Assembly: GCA_021155965.1 (NCBI GenBank)
Contig: JAJNBJ010000003.1
Span: 182,385-246,384, forward strand
Direction: 5' to 3'
Length of the DNA: 64,000 nucleotides
Source of the DNA: Flavipsychrobacter sp.
GTDB lineage: Bacteria; Bacteroidota; Bacteroidia; Chitinophagales; Chitinophagaceae
In this document: positions 8,291-16,951 of the stretch, piece after piece
Position numbering within the stretch: the stretch's first letter is position 1
Layout of the letters: every line of letters begins with the position of its first letter
Notes under the pieces: generated by a model
What the model was told of the DNA's origin: nothing
The model's database searches: none
The model's input: only the letters and a program-made list of their open reading frames with translations
Position numbers and translations under genes: made by a program

Positions 8291-9036
8291 GCCAGTTGCG
8301 CAACTGCATGCTTCACATCATGATAGAACAGGAATTTCCAGCCCTCTGCCCTGCCCTTTTCAGCATAAGACATCCGTAATTCCATAGCTTTTTTGCCATT
8401 GTAATCATACTTGGCTACGTACTTCATCTTTAGTTGTTTCAGCTGCGGAGCTTCATCTCCTCCGTAAAATACCTTATCCTTGCCATCATCAACCAGGAAT
8501 ACAATATGTTGCGGGCAGTGTCCGCCTGAATGCGTGAAATGGATATAGCCATCTATAACACCCTCCTCGCCGTCCAGCCACTTTACCTGCGATGTTGCCA
8601 GCAAAGGCTCTATATCTTCAATAACATATGATGGCGCTCCTTTCTTCAGTGCAAAATCAGCCTCGGGGCGGTATATGTAGTAATCGGCATTGGGGAAGGT
8701 GGTTTTTATCAACCCATTATCATCTTTAAACACAAGACAACCCGCATGATCTTTGTGCAGGTGAGATAACAGCACTTTGGTAACTGTTGATGGTTCGTAG
8801 CCATATTCACGTATATTATCGTGTATCTGCAGTATCCCTTCTTTATTCTTGAATCCAAGACCGGCATCAAACACGATCACATCTTTCTTAGTTACAACCA
8901 AGAATGGCTGCACCTCCACTAACAGTGAGCCTGTCGGGCGGTCAGTAAGTTCGTGAATATTCTCATTAAAGGGAACAAAATGCTTATCGTGCCCTACTGT
9001 GAAAATGCCTTCGGATAGTGGAAAAATATCAGCCAT
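8287..9036 (-). CDS. Metallo-beta-lactamase-fold hydrolase
   Basis: A 249-residue MBL-superfamily enzyme without signal peptide. The metal-binding HxHxDH motif is SHLHKDHAG (His92, His94, Asp96, His97); a further His lies in HSGGHCPQH and an Asp/Glu in FYGGDEAP, consistent with a binuclear metal site. Similar proteins include lactonases and general hydrolases; the substrate cannot be read from sequence. On the minus strand the upstream region holds a CCCCTTTAGGGG element and then TAATTTTG four bases before the ATG, predicting a leaderless transcript. The gene lies downstream of rodA on the same strand. Confidence 0.88.
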   Translation of the reverse strand: MADIFPLSEGIFTVGHDKHFVPFNENIHELTDRPTGSLLVEVQPFLVVTKKDVIVFDAGLGFKNKEGILQIHDNIREYGYEPSTVTKVLLSHLHKDHAGCLVFKDDNGLIKTTFPNADYYIYRPEADFALKKGAPSYVIEDIEPLLATSQVKWLDGEEGVIDGYIHFTHSGGHCPQHIVFLVDDGKDKVFYGGDEAPQLKQLKMKYVAKYDYNGKKAMELRMSYAEKGRAEGWKFLFYHDVKHAVAQLA

Positions 9037-9040
9037 TTGA

Positions 9041-9068
9041 CAAAATTAATCCCAAACCCCTAAAGGGG
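9041..9068 (-). promoter_or_regulatory. MBL gene promoter: CCCCTTTAGGGG element plus -7 box
   Basis: Read on the minus strand, the palindrome element CCCCTTTAGGGGTTTGGG (9051-9068) runs directly into TAATTTTG (9041-9048), an exact -7 consensus, and the ATG follows four bases later. The same order of element and -7-like box precedes aroQ and the ferredoxin gene. Confidence 0.5.
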
Positions 9069-9080
9069 CCATCAATATTT

Positions 9081-10403
9081 TTACCTGATAAGGGCCTGCC
9101 TGTCAGCATCCAAACGTACCAAAATAAAAATTAGTATACTAAACGACATAAGCGATGACCCCCCATAGCTCAGGAAAGGCAATGTAATACCTATTACAGG
9201 CATCAGGCCAATAGTCATAGAGATATTAACTGCAAAGTGGAAGAAAAGTATGGATGCCACACAATACGAATAAACACGGGTAAATATAGATCGCTGCCTT
9301 TCTGCTATATATACAATGCGCAGCATTAATGTAAGGTACAAGAGCACAAGTACTGCACTGCCTACAAAGCCGAACTGCTCTCCAATTGCGCAGAAAATGA
9401 AATCGGTATTTTGCTCCGGCACAAATTGATTTTTGGTAGATGTTCCGTTAAGGAAACCTTTACCCCAGAATCCTCCTGAGCCAATGGCAATTTTAGACTG
9501 CAGCACATTATACTCAGAAGCGTTTATCTTCTCTTTATCTGTTCCACCCTGCACTTTACTATACTCATCGGGCACGTCCCTGCCCAGTGTTGAATAGATA
9601 CGGTCTACCTGGTGCTTTTGTAATACATTCTTGAATACAAACGGAACAGCTACCTGGGAAAATAATATGCAAAAAATAAACGAACTTACAATGATGATCC
9701 TGGGCGCCATATATCTCCTTAGCGACCACCGCATGAGCCAGGAAATGAGCATGGTGAGCACAGTGAGGATTATGAACAATGTCCGTCGTTCTATAAGCAA
9801 CGTGCCCAAAACCAATGCTACCAGGGAAAACGCAATAATGAGAAAGGCATTGGGCAGTCCCTCACGGTACATGACAATAAAGAAAGAGAAATAGACAAGG
9901 GCAAGGCCGGTCTCTTTTTGCAGCAATATAAGCGCGGCAGGCACCAACGCAATACCAGCAGCAATTACCTTATCGCGCATTGTTTTGAAATTCGTTTCAG
10001 GGGCTGAAAGGAATTTAGCTATGGCCATTGCAGTGAATATTTTGGCCACCTCCCCCGGCTGAAACCGGAAGCTGCCAACCCCCAGCCACGATCGCGAGCC
10101 TTTCACATCAACCCCTACAAAAATGGTCAATAATAATACAGCGAGTGCAGCCGTATAGATGAGGAATGCAAAGGAAGAAAAGAATTTACTGTCTGTTAGC
10201 AGTATCACGAAGCCAAAGATCAAACTATATCCAAACCACACGACCTGCTTCATGTAGCTTTTGTGCATCATGATCAGCGACGGGTCGGTACTGCGGTGTT
10301 CTACCGAAAATACAGCCGTGATGCCGATAGCCACAAGCAATACATAGAGCAGCAGCACCAGCCCATCTATCCTGTAAAACAATGCTTTTCTCAGCGATGT
10401 CAT
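9081..10403 (-). CDS. rodA: Rod-shape-determining SEDS glycosyltransferase RodA
   Basis: SEDS-family peptidoglycan polymerase of the elongasome, 440 residues with about ten membrane segments. Family marks include GSRSWLGVGSFRFQPGEVAKI (split over the extracellular loop and next helix), a conserved Asp/Glu-bearing large loop, and the C-terminal GLMPVIGITLPFLSYGGSS signature. It overlaps the upstream PBP2 gene by four bases (ATGA), so the polymerase and its cognate transpeptidase are translationally coupled, as in most bacteria. The mre genes usually found upstream are not in this window. Confidence 0.95.
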   Translation of the reverse strand: MTSLRKALFYRIDGLVLLLYVLLVAIGITAVFSVEHRSTDPSLIMMHKSYMKQVVWFGYSLIFGFVILLTDSKFFSSFAFLIYTAALAVLLLTIFVGVDVKGSRSWLGVGSFRFQPGEVAKIFTAMAIAKFLSAPETNFKTMRDKVIAAGIALVPAALILLQKETGLALVYFSFFIVMYREGLPNAFLIIAFSLVALVLGTLLIERRTLFIILTVLTMLISWLMRWSLRRYMAPRIIIVSSFIFCILFSQVAVPFVFKNVLQKHQVDRIYSTLGRDVPDEYSKVQGGTDKEKINASEYNVLQSKIAIGSGGFWGKGFLNGTSTKNQFVPEQNTDFIFCAIGEQFGFVGSAVLVLLYLTLMLRIVYIAERQRSIFTRVYSYCVASILFFHFAVNISMTIGLMPVIGITLPFLSYGGSSLMSFSILIFILVRLDADRQALIR

Positions 10404-12436
10404 TTTATTCCCTTGCCCCTTAATTTTAATATTTTTGTTTCTATCCAGCGCCTGTATTTTGTAGAATCCTCCGCATGCTGCACACTATCTGCAAAATACT
10501 TACGTTCCATTTTCATCTGGTACACCATAGCATCGTGCGCCCGTAATGCCGAATCTATAGTATATACATATTTGTTGATCAGGTTAGCATTCATCATCTT
10601 CTCTTCAACAGCTTTTCTTTTTACCGATACACTGTCATTAAGATATTTTTCCATCAGCAGGCTGGCTATAGGAGCCGCCCATGTAGACCCAAAACCTGCA
10701 TTTTCAATGGCCACGGCTATCGCTATTTTCGGGTTTTCCCTTGGCGCAAATGCAACGAACATAGAGTGGTTCTGCATCTTTATCACCTCGCCGTTCACTA
10801 TTGCTTTATTCTCTGCAGTACCGGTTTTTGCACATATAGCTATCCCTTCTATTTTGGAAGCCGCAGCCGTGCCGTGCTCCACCACATCCTGCATGGCTTC
10901 CTGTACGATATTAAAAGTACTGTCTGGTATGTTCAATACCACATGTTTCTCATGATATTGTTTCAATAGACTGTCATCAGGGTTTCTACCAATAGATCTT
11001 ACGAAATGAGGTGTATAGTACCAGCCTTTATTTGCGATTATGCACATACCGTTCGCCATTTGTAATGGCGTGAGCAACAGTTCGCCCTGCCCCATACCAA
11101 CGAATATCATCGTACACGAGTTCCAGTTGAACGCATACATCTGGTTATACTTTGCAGAATCAGGTACATAGCCCCCTTTTTCATAGGGAATATCTACCCC
11201 GGTAAGGCGACCGTAGGCAAAGCTATTGTAGTAATCATGCCATACCTGCAAGCCTTCTTTTACACTTTTAAATTCCCGGTAATCGATGGTCATCCTGAAA
11301 ACATGACAGAAGTAGGAGTTACAGGAATGCGACAATGCAAGCCTGAAATTCGCTGCGTGGCCCGCATCCTTATGCTCACAACCTATAGCCCTTCTGCAGG
11401 CACCGTAACTGCCGCGGCACCCATAACCAAAGGATGGAGTAATAGCCCCGACATTCAGCGCCACTAACCCCGTAAAGGGTTTAATAGTAGAACCCGGAGG
11501 ATACATAGCCTGTGTTGCACGGTTGAACAATGGCCTTGTAGGCAAATTGTAAAGCGTTGAGAAGTTTTTGGCCCTGTCGTGCCCACGCAGCAGGTTCGGG
11601 TCGTAAGTGGGACTGCTCACCATTGCCAGTATTCCCCCGGTTTGCGGGTCTATTGCCACCACGCTGCCTATTTTATTAGCCATCAGCTTTTCTGCATACT
11701 CCTGCAGGTCTGCATCCATGTACAGTTCCAGTTGCCTGCCGGATATTTCCTGGCTGTCGAGCGAGCCCCCTTTATATGGCCCACTCGGGCGATTGAATTT
11801 ATCACGTTCCAGGTAATGTATCCCTCTCTGGCCCCTTAACACTTCCTCATACTGCCATTCAAGTCCACTAAGCCCTGCATAATCGCCCTGCCGGTATGAG
11901 GAATACCTCGGCCTTTTGAGCATCTGCTGGGATACCTCGCCGATATAGCCCAGGATAATGCCTGCATATGGCCGCTCGTAAGCCCTGATATTACGCTCTA
12001 TCAATTCAAAGCCCGGATATAGGTAAGAAATCTCCTGGAAACGCGCCGTCTGCACTTCAGACATCTGTTCCATGAAGGGGCTTTGGCGCACATCAATATT
12101 ACGCTCATGCACGCGCCGCATAATACTGATGTATTTTTTCTTGTCTATGCCCAGCGCATCACACAATTGCACAGTATCTATATTTTTAGGCACGTTCCTG
12201 GGCGTGACCATAAGGTCATAAATAAGCGTATTGGACAGCATTGTCTTTCCCTTACGGTCCAGCACAGCCCCACGGGGCGGGTATACGATCTTTTTATAGA
12301 TGGCTATGTCATTAGCCATTATTTTGTATTGTGCCTCGAAATTCTGCAGAAAAAAAAGACGCGCCAGTATTATAGCCGCTGTGCCTATAAATATGATGCT
12401 AATAACGTACTGGCGCGGGTTTGCCGCAGTTGACAT
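10400..12436 (-). CDS. mrdA: Penicillin-binding protein 2 (elongation transpeptidase)
   Basis: Class B high-molecular-weight PBP, 678 residues, which cross-links peptidoglycan together with RodA. A membrane anchor lies at about 10-30, followed by the PBP dimerisation (pedestal) domain to about 220 with RGAVLDRKG, then the transpeptidase domain. The active-site serine is in PPGSTIKPF (Ser316, Lys319), the second motif is SHSCN and the third is AKTGTAEN. The C-terminus (about 590-678) is a charged helical extension after YLND. The start is the ATG at 12436, just before the anchor. Confidence 0.95.
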   Translation of the reverse strand: MSTAANPRQYVISIIFIGTAAIILARLFFLQNFEAQYKIMANDIAIYKKIVYPPRGAVLDRKGKTMLSNTLIYDLMVTPRNVPKNIDTVQLCDALGIDKKKYISIMRRVHERNIDVRQSPFMEQMSEVQTARFQEISYLYPGFELIERNIRAYERPYAGIILGYIGEVSQQMLKRPRYSSYRQGDYAGLSGLEWQYEEVLRGQRGIHYLERDKFNRPSGPYKGGSLDSQEISGRQLELYMDADLQEYAEKLMANKIGSVVAIDPQTGGILAMVSSPTYDPNLLRGHDRAKNFSTLYNLPTRPLFNRATQAMYPPGSTIKPFTGLVALNVGAITPSFGYGCRGSYGACRRAIGCEHKDAGHAANFRLALSHSCNSYFCHVFRMTIDYREFKSVKEGLQVWHDYYNSFAYGRLTGVDIPYEKGGYVPDSAKYNQMYAFNWNSCTMIFVGMGQGELLLTPLQMANGMCIIANKGWYYTPHFVRSIGRNPDDSLLKQYHEKHVVLNIPDSTFNIVQEAMQDVVEHGTAAASKIEGIAICAKTGTAENKAIVNGEVIKMQNHSMFVAFAPRENPKIAIAVAIENAGFGSTWAAPIASLLMEKYLNDSVSVKRKAVEEKMMNANLINKYVYTIDSALRAHDAMVYQMKMERKYFADSVQHAEDSTKYRRWIETKILKLRGKGIK

Positions 12437-12564
12437 ACCTTAAAAAAGAGAATTATTCCTCGGATAGCAAACCTACCACAAAAAGGGCATTGGGAGCGGC
12501 TACAGAAGGCTAAATAAAGGTGAATATTTACCCACCGGGGGTGCAGAACTATGTTGAAAATTGA

Positions 12565-12596
12565 TTTGGCTTTTTTTAAAAGGATACTTACCTTTG
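12565..12596 (+). promoter_or_regulatory. Promoter of tRNA-Gln
   Basis: A TTTG at 12565-12568 and TACCTTTG at 12589-12596, separated by 20 bases, match the Bacteroidota -33/-7 consensus closely. The tRNA starts 25 bases downstream. This is the best complete promoter in the window. Confidence 0.7.
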
Positions 12597-12621
12597 CGCT
12601 CCCTTACACTAAAGTGTAGCT

Positions 12622-12692
12622 AGTTCCATGGTGTAACGGTAGCACAACAGATTTTGGTTCTGTTTGTTCTGGTTCGAATCCAGATGGAACTA
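12622..12692 (+). tRNA. tRNA-Gln (anticodon TTG)
   Basis: A cloverleaf can be folded by eye: acceptor arms AGTTCCA and TGGAACT pair fully, the D arm contains GGTGTAACGGTAGCAC, the anticodon stem ACAGA/TCTGT encloses the loop TTTTGGT with anticodon TTG, and the T arm TCTGGTTCGAATCCAGA has the invariant TTCGAAT. The discriminator is A and CCA is not encoded. It stands alone, with its own promoter and a terminator hairpin downstream. Confidence 0.95.
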
Positions 12693-12700
12693 CATATTTA

Positions 12701-12740
12701 AAATAGCTGTATATCATTCGATTACAGCTATTTTTTATTT
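12701..12740. terminator. Rho-independent terminator after tRNA-Gln and proline dehydrogenase
   Basis: An 11-base perfect stem (AAATAGCTGTA with TACAGCTATTT) around an 11-base loop is followed by a T-rich tract on the plus strand. It lies between the tRNA and the convergent proline dehydrogenase gene and may serve both. Confidence 0.75.
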
Positions 12741-13912
12741 TAATTCGTAAGCGCTCTCCTGGTTATTTCTTTTTTTATCAACTCAAGTTCCCGGCTTGTT
12801 TGGCCTGACACAGAAGTATTTTCCTGTGCACGCCGCATGAGGTACGGGATCACATCTTTGACCGGGCCATAAGGCACATATTTTGACACATTGTAATTAT
12901 CAGCTGCAAGATTAAACGATATATGGTCGCTCATACCCAGAAGCTGGGAGAAATATATCCTCTTGTCATTATGGGGTATTTTCAAATGTTCCATGATCGC
13001 TATGGCCTTAAGATTGCTTGTTTCATTGTGCGACCCGATAAAGACAGCCAGCGTATCCAGGTGATGCAGGCATAGTTCAACTGCAGTATCAAAATCTCTG
13101 TCGGTAGCAACTTTATCCGGCTGGATAGGATCGGGATAACCATACTCAATTGCACGTTTTCTTTCCTTTTCTATATATGCCCCCCTTACTAATTTGGCTC
13201 CAAGAAGATATCCGGCTTTTTGTGCTTTGTATATAGATTCCCGCAAAAATGCCAATGTGCCTGAACAATATAATTGATACGTATTAAAAACAACAACTTT
13301 GCCTTTGTTATACTTCTCCATCATGGCTTCAGTCAACTCATTGCATGGATCTATTATCCAGGTCTCTTCAGCATCAACCAATATCATTGCACCATATTTT
13401 GCCGCGTTACCGCATATCCCATCAATTCGCTGTTTCACCCTCTGCCATTCTTCTCGCTCACTACTATTAAGAACATCGCCAGTATGAATTTTTTCAAGAA
13501 GCGCAAAACGTGCAAATCCTGTTATTTTAAGGCTTATAAAGGGAACATGCTGATGCACCGCTGCAAATCTTATTGCTTTAATGAATTCCGGCACCGCTTT
13601 ATCAAATGTAACTTCATCATCTTTTCCTTCTATCCCATAATCAAGAATTGTATCAACATTGTGTTTTCCTAGTTTATCAACTAAGCCAGACGTTTCCTCC
13701 AGTGTTTCGCCACCGCAAAACTGCCTGAAAATAGTATTTTTTAAAAGCCATTTTATCGGCAGGTGCATAGCCAGCGATAAATGAACTGCTTTTATCCCGA
13801 TATTGGTAAGCAGTGGGGATGCCATAAATGAGAATAAGTAATTAGCTCTTCTTAGTTCGCCATTGTTACGGTACCTGAACGCTACGTTTGTGTTACTGAA
13901 TGAGTGGATCAT
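12740..13912 (-). CDS. Proline dehydrogenase
   Basis: FAD-dependent enzyme that oxidises L-proline to pyrroline-5-carboxylate and passes electrons to the quinone pool. The 390-residue TIM-barrel protein is monofunctional. Typical motifs include LVDAEETWIID, VVFNTYQLY, GAKLVRGAYIEKERKRA and the C-terminal YVPYGPVKDVIPYLMRRAQEN. The ATG at 13912 (MIHSFSNT) matches the usual family N-terminus and leaves a 22-base gap to norB; a longer start at 13981 would overlap norB by 47 bases. Location directly behind norB suggests it may be co-transcribed with the nitric oxide reductase genes, which is unusual for this enzyme. Confidence 0.9.
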   Translation of the reverse strand: MIHSFSNTNVAFRYRNNGELRRANYLFSFMASPLLTNIGIKAVHLSLAMHLPIKWLLKNTIFRQFCGGETLEETSGLVDKLGKHNVDTILDYGIEGKDDEVTFDKAVPEFIKAIRFAAVHQHVPFISLKITGFARFALLEKIHTGDVLNSSEREEWQRVKQRIDGICGNAAKYGAMILVDAEETWIIDPCNELTEAMMEKYNKGKVVVFNTYQLYCSGTLAFLRESIYKAQKAGYLLGAKLVRGAYIEKERKRAIEYGYPDPIQPDKVATDRDFDTAVELCLHHLDTLAVFIGSHNETSNLKAIAIMEHLKIPHNDKRIYFSQLLGMSDHISFNLAADNYNVSKYVPYGPVKDVIPYLMRRAQENTSVSGQTSRELELIKKEITRRALTN

Positions 13913-13934
13913 AACGCATTTTTTAAAAGTAATA

Positions 13935-15296
13935 CTATTGACTTGTAACGGGCACAGACTGACCAATTTCATCTTTGACACTATGACGATCAGCTCCTAT
14001 TATTACTCTGAGATAGGTAAAAGACATTGCCATTATACCAATTACCAGGAATACACCAAAAACAGAAAACGACCTTAAATATGGCAGCAGCTTTGGCGTC
14101 ATAACACTGAAGTATTCGTTTTGCTGAGTAGCAATACTCCTGATTATTCCCGCTGCGATCAGCGATGCCCAAAAGAGCAACAGGGATACATTCATTGTTC
14201 TAAGCCCTGCAATAATTATTTTTTTACCGATATCTTTTAGTTTATTCTCAAAAATAAAAGTGACAGACGCCAGCAGCAGCGTAGTATTGATGCCAATTGT
14301 AGCGCCCATTGCATGCGCAACAGTTATTTGTGTGCCATGCGTGTACTGGTTGATATACGGTACGGAAATCGCAATGGCAAGTGCCAAATTGAGCAATATC
14401 CACCTGTCAGCCGACATAAAAAACCGTTTTGCTAAGGGGTTCGTATCATTGGCATCTCTTAATAAGCCTTTCTTCCACTTCATAATAATGTTCACGAACA
14501 GTATCAGTTCCGTCATGCTGATTATATACGACACTTCCTTTACTACCGGGCTTGCCGGCACAATGTAGGTATGGTGCCCCCAGTTAAACATCAGGTTAGT
14601 AAGCCCCAGGAAAAAGAAAGCAAAAGATGTTTTTTGGTGACCTATTTCCTTTTTCCCTGTAATACGTTCCATTGCAAACATTGCAGTACCATAAATAAGC
14701 ATGTTCCATGCACCAACCATACTGCCATTAGCCTTCCATTGCACCGTTACATCACGTATAATATTGTCGTTGAAAAAAGGTAATAGCCACAAATGTGCTT
14801 CAACGATTGTGATAAGAAAGAAGATCAAACCCACAGACCAACTCCATATATAAACGGGCGCCCCTTTCAATTTTGGATTAACAGTTCGCAAAAAATTAAT
14901 ACAAAAAAGCACCCAATAGGCAATAATAATTATTGTTACCCATGGAGGGAATTCCAGGTACTCCCTGCCTGAAAAACTACCCATACTAAAACCAACAGTC
15001 GCTATAAGTATAGTTAAAGACATTAACCCAAAATGAACTTTAGCAAACAGAGGTGAGTATAGCTGCTTGCCCGCTACTTCAGGCATATACTGGTACATAA
15101 TTCCTGTTACGCAGGCAAATATCCAGTTTACTGCAAGAAAAACATGCAGAGGGCGCGTTTGCTGGAACGATAACCGGTCTGCCAGCAGGTTTGGGAATAT
15201 ATACTGCAGGCTTGCTATCAGACCAAACGAAATGCTTAGTAAAAGACAAATAAACCCTAATACAATAAAACGGTAGCCGATCGTGTGCTGTTTCAT
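13935..15296 (-). CDS. norB: Nitric oxide reductase large subunit, divergent NorB
   Basis: Haem-copper oxidase superfamily membrane protein of 453 residues with about twelve spans, which would reduce NO to N2O. Supporting motifs are RPLHVFLAVNW (His51, low-spin haem side), EAHLW (His168), WGHHTYIVPA (His241, His242), NQYTHGT and AHAM (His328, haem b3 side). Compared with classical cNOR from memory, the FeB glutamate of the HLWVE motif appears to be Leu172 and the second His of HGH appears to be Met330, so this is not a canonical cNOR. The start at 15296, two bases after the norC stop codon, is preferred over an upstream ATG within norC. NorC immediately precedes it. Confidence 0.85.
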   Translation of the reverse strand: MKQHTIGYRFIVLGFICLLLSISFGLIASLQYIFPNLLADRLSFQQTRPLHVFLAVNWIFACVTGIMYQYMPEVAGKQLYSPLFAKVHFGLMSLTILIATVGFSMGSFSGREYLEFPPWVTIIIIAYWVLFCINFLRTVNPKLKGAPVYIWSWSVGLIFFLITIVEAHLWLLPFFNDNIIRDVTVQWKANGSMVGAWNMLIYGTAMFAMERITGKKEIGHQKTSFAFFFLGLTNLMFNWGHHTYIVPASPVVKEVSYIISMTELILFVNIIMKWKKGLLRDANDTNPLAKRFFMSADRWILLNLALAIAISVPYINQYTHGTQITVAHAMGATIGINTTLLLASVTFIFENKLKDIGKKIIIAGLRTMNVSLLLFWASLIAAGIIRSIATQQNEYFSVMTPKLLPYLRSFSVFGVFLVIGIMAMSFTYLRVIIGADRHSVKDEIGQSVPVTSQ

Positions 15297-15297
15297 G

Positions 15298-15657
15298 CTA
15301 TTGCTGTTGTAATGTTGAAGCATTATTTACATAATCAAGGTATGCTACAAGTTCGTCAGCTTGATTTTCAGTAAAATGGAAATTGGGCATTCTTGTTCCG
15401 CCATTCATCAACATTGCCTTTGCATACAATTTCCCCCTGCTTTTGTCTGTTGTCACTGTCGTCAGGTCGGGCCCCATATATCCTCCCAGCCCAAAAACCT
15501 GGTGGCAATTCTGGCAGTTATTGCTATGCCATAAGTTCTTCCCATTAATTGCTTTTTGTGTCATGCGCACACCCGATGATGTTCCTGGTGAAAAGACCCA
15601 GCCACTATAGATAACATATATACTGAAGAGGACAATTATGGTTAGTACTTTTCCCAT
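15298..15657 (-). CDS. norC: Nitric oxide reductase cytochrome c subunit, NorC-like
   Basis: A 119-residue membrane-anchored monohaem cytochrome c. An N-terminal span (about 3-20) is followed by the haem-binding NCQNCH (Cys48, Cys51, His52) and FGLGGYMGPDLT, which is a NorC signature, and a likely axial Met in TRMPNF (Met90). It would deliver electrons to NorB across the periplasmic face. It lies between an uncharacterised His-rich membrane protein (nine bases upstream) and norB (one-base gap), clearly one operon. Confidence 0.9.
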   Translation of the reverse strand: MGKVLTIIVLFSIYVIYSGWVFSPGTSSGVRMTQKAINGKNLWHSNNCQNCHQVFGLGGYMGPDLTTVTTDKSRGKLYAKAMLMNGGTRMPNFHFTENQADELVAYLDYVNNASTLQQQ

Positions 15658-15666
15658 AAGTTAATA

Positions 15667-16920
15667 TTAAACATTTGCTATAGCGCTTGTGTTAGGGATA
15701 TGCGTTACGATACTATTAGTCTTTTTGAGACGGATATTCAGAATTACCAGTCCGGTAAAAATTATAATCGCGACACAAAAAAGCATTTCGTTTATATACG
15801 GTACAGAAATGTAGTTCATCGCAGCAAACCCTTGTACCATCAGAACCAGCTCGTTCAATATTATTCCCGCAACAAATACGGCTAACGCTATTTTATACTG
15901 TATACTTGTTTCAATAACTCCCAGGTATATGGTGTACCCAATAAGGAACAAACTAATGCAACCAAGCAATACAAGGTGTAGGTACCCTATAACAATAGGC
16001 CTGAACCCAAAAGCAATATTGCTGAGCATAGGAACAGTAGAACCAAGCTGAAGAACAAATTTTATAGAGAAAGCTACTAGTGATAGCAGTATGATAATGT
16101 ATGGGAGCTTTGAAAGGCTATTTTTCAGATATAACTGCACTTTCTTTACCAGCCTCATCAACCATATCCATCCAATGGCCTGTAAGATCGCAGAAACTAC
16201 CACTAGTATATATACCACATCCGGTATAGGCAACCACAAAGCCGAAAGAAAATATGCAGGGACGCACGCAAAAACAAAGAGCCTGTAGATCGATCGCAAA
16301 CTATTATAAGAAGTATTTGCTTCCTGCAGCTTTTCTGATAAAAGCCCAAGGACAGTAAATGAGAACCAGCCATTATACTGAAAATGCAGGAAGAAATATA
16401 CAGCGCCCAGGTACCAGTCCTGGTGCACATTTTTTGTTGCCATCATATAAGCCAATGCAAATGCACCAAGCGATGACAATGAATTAAAAAATGTGGCTGC
16501 CTTAAACCATTTAAAGCTGATATTTTTCTGAGGGCAGCGGTTTATATCGCGCCATACAAAAAACATAAAAATATAGGAAACAAATAAAGCGCTTGTAGAA
16601 AAAAGTATTGAAAAAAAACCATAGCCCTGCACAATAAATCCTGCAAGCATTCCGTACGAACAGATTAAATTTGCCCAAAGCAGCCAGTTATAACGCTTAA
16701 ATAACTCTATACCGGAATGCACGGACAAACGGAACACTATAAGCGCCATCAACGCTTGCGAAACCCATCCTCCGAATGCAAAATGTGAGTGTGCATGCAA
16801 TATTTTTTTCTGTTCAATAAAAGGCAATGAAAAAGCAATTTTGTATCGAAGAATAACTCCAAGTGCCGCCACGATTAAAATATTGACCAACGCTATCTTT
16901 AACCATTTTTTAAGATCCAT
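15667..16920 (-). CDS. Uncharacterised His-rich polytopic membrane protein of the nor operon
   Basis: A 417-residue protein with about twelve hydrophobic segments. Three His-containing helices stand out: KILHAHSHFAFGGW (His42, 44, 46), FFLHFQYNGWF (His179) and GYLHLVLLG (His315). These resemble the histidines by which haem-copper oxidase-like or NnrS-like proteins bind haem or metal, but no haem-copper FeB/CuB triad is obvious. It opens the operon before norC and norB, 31 bases after the crp/fnr gene, and a CRP-like operator lies in the 3' end of that gene. It may be an extra NOR subunit, a NO-responsive haem protein or an assembly factor. Its function is not recognised. Confidence 0.6.
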   Translation of the reverse strand: MDLKKWLKIALVNILIVAALGVILRYKIAFSLPFIEQKKILHAHSHFAFGGWVSQALMALIVFRLSVHSGIELFKRYNWLLWANLICSYGMLAGFIVQGYGFFSILFSTSALFVSYIFMFFVWRDINRCPQKNISFKWFKAATFFNSLSSLGAFALAYMMATKNVHQDWYLGAVYFFLHFQYNGWFSFTVLGLLSEKLQEANTSYNSLRSIYRLFVFACVPAYFLSALWLPIPDVVYILVVVSAILQAIGWIWLMRLVKKVQLYLKNSLSKLPYIIILLSLVAFSIKFVLQLGSTVPMLSNIAFGFRPIVIGYLHLVLLGCISLFLIGYTIYLGVIETSIQYKIALAVFVAGIILNELVLMVQGFAAMNYISVPYINEMLFCVAIIIFTGLVILNIRLKKTNSIVTHIPNTSAIANV

Positions 16921-16951
16921 CCACCCTCAGTTTTTTCGGTATGCAAAACAA

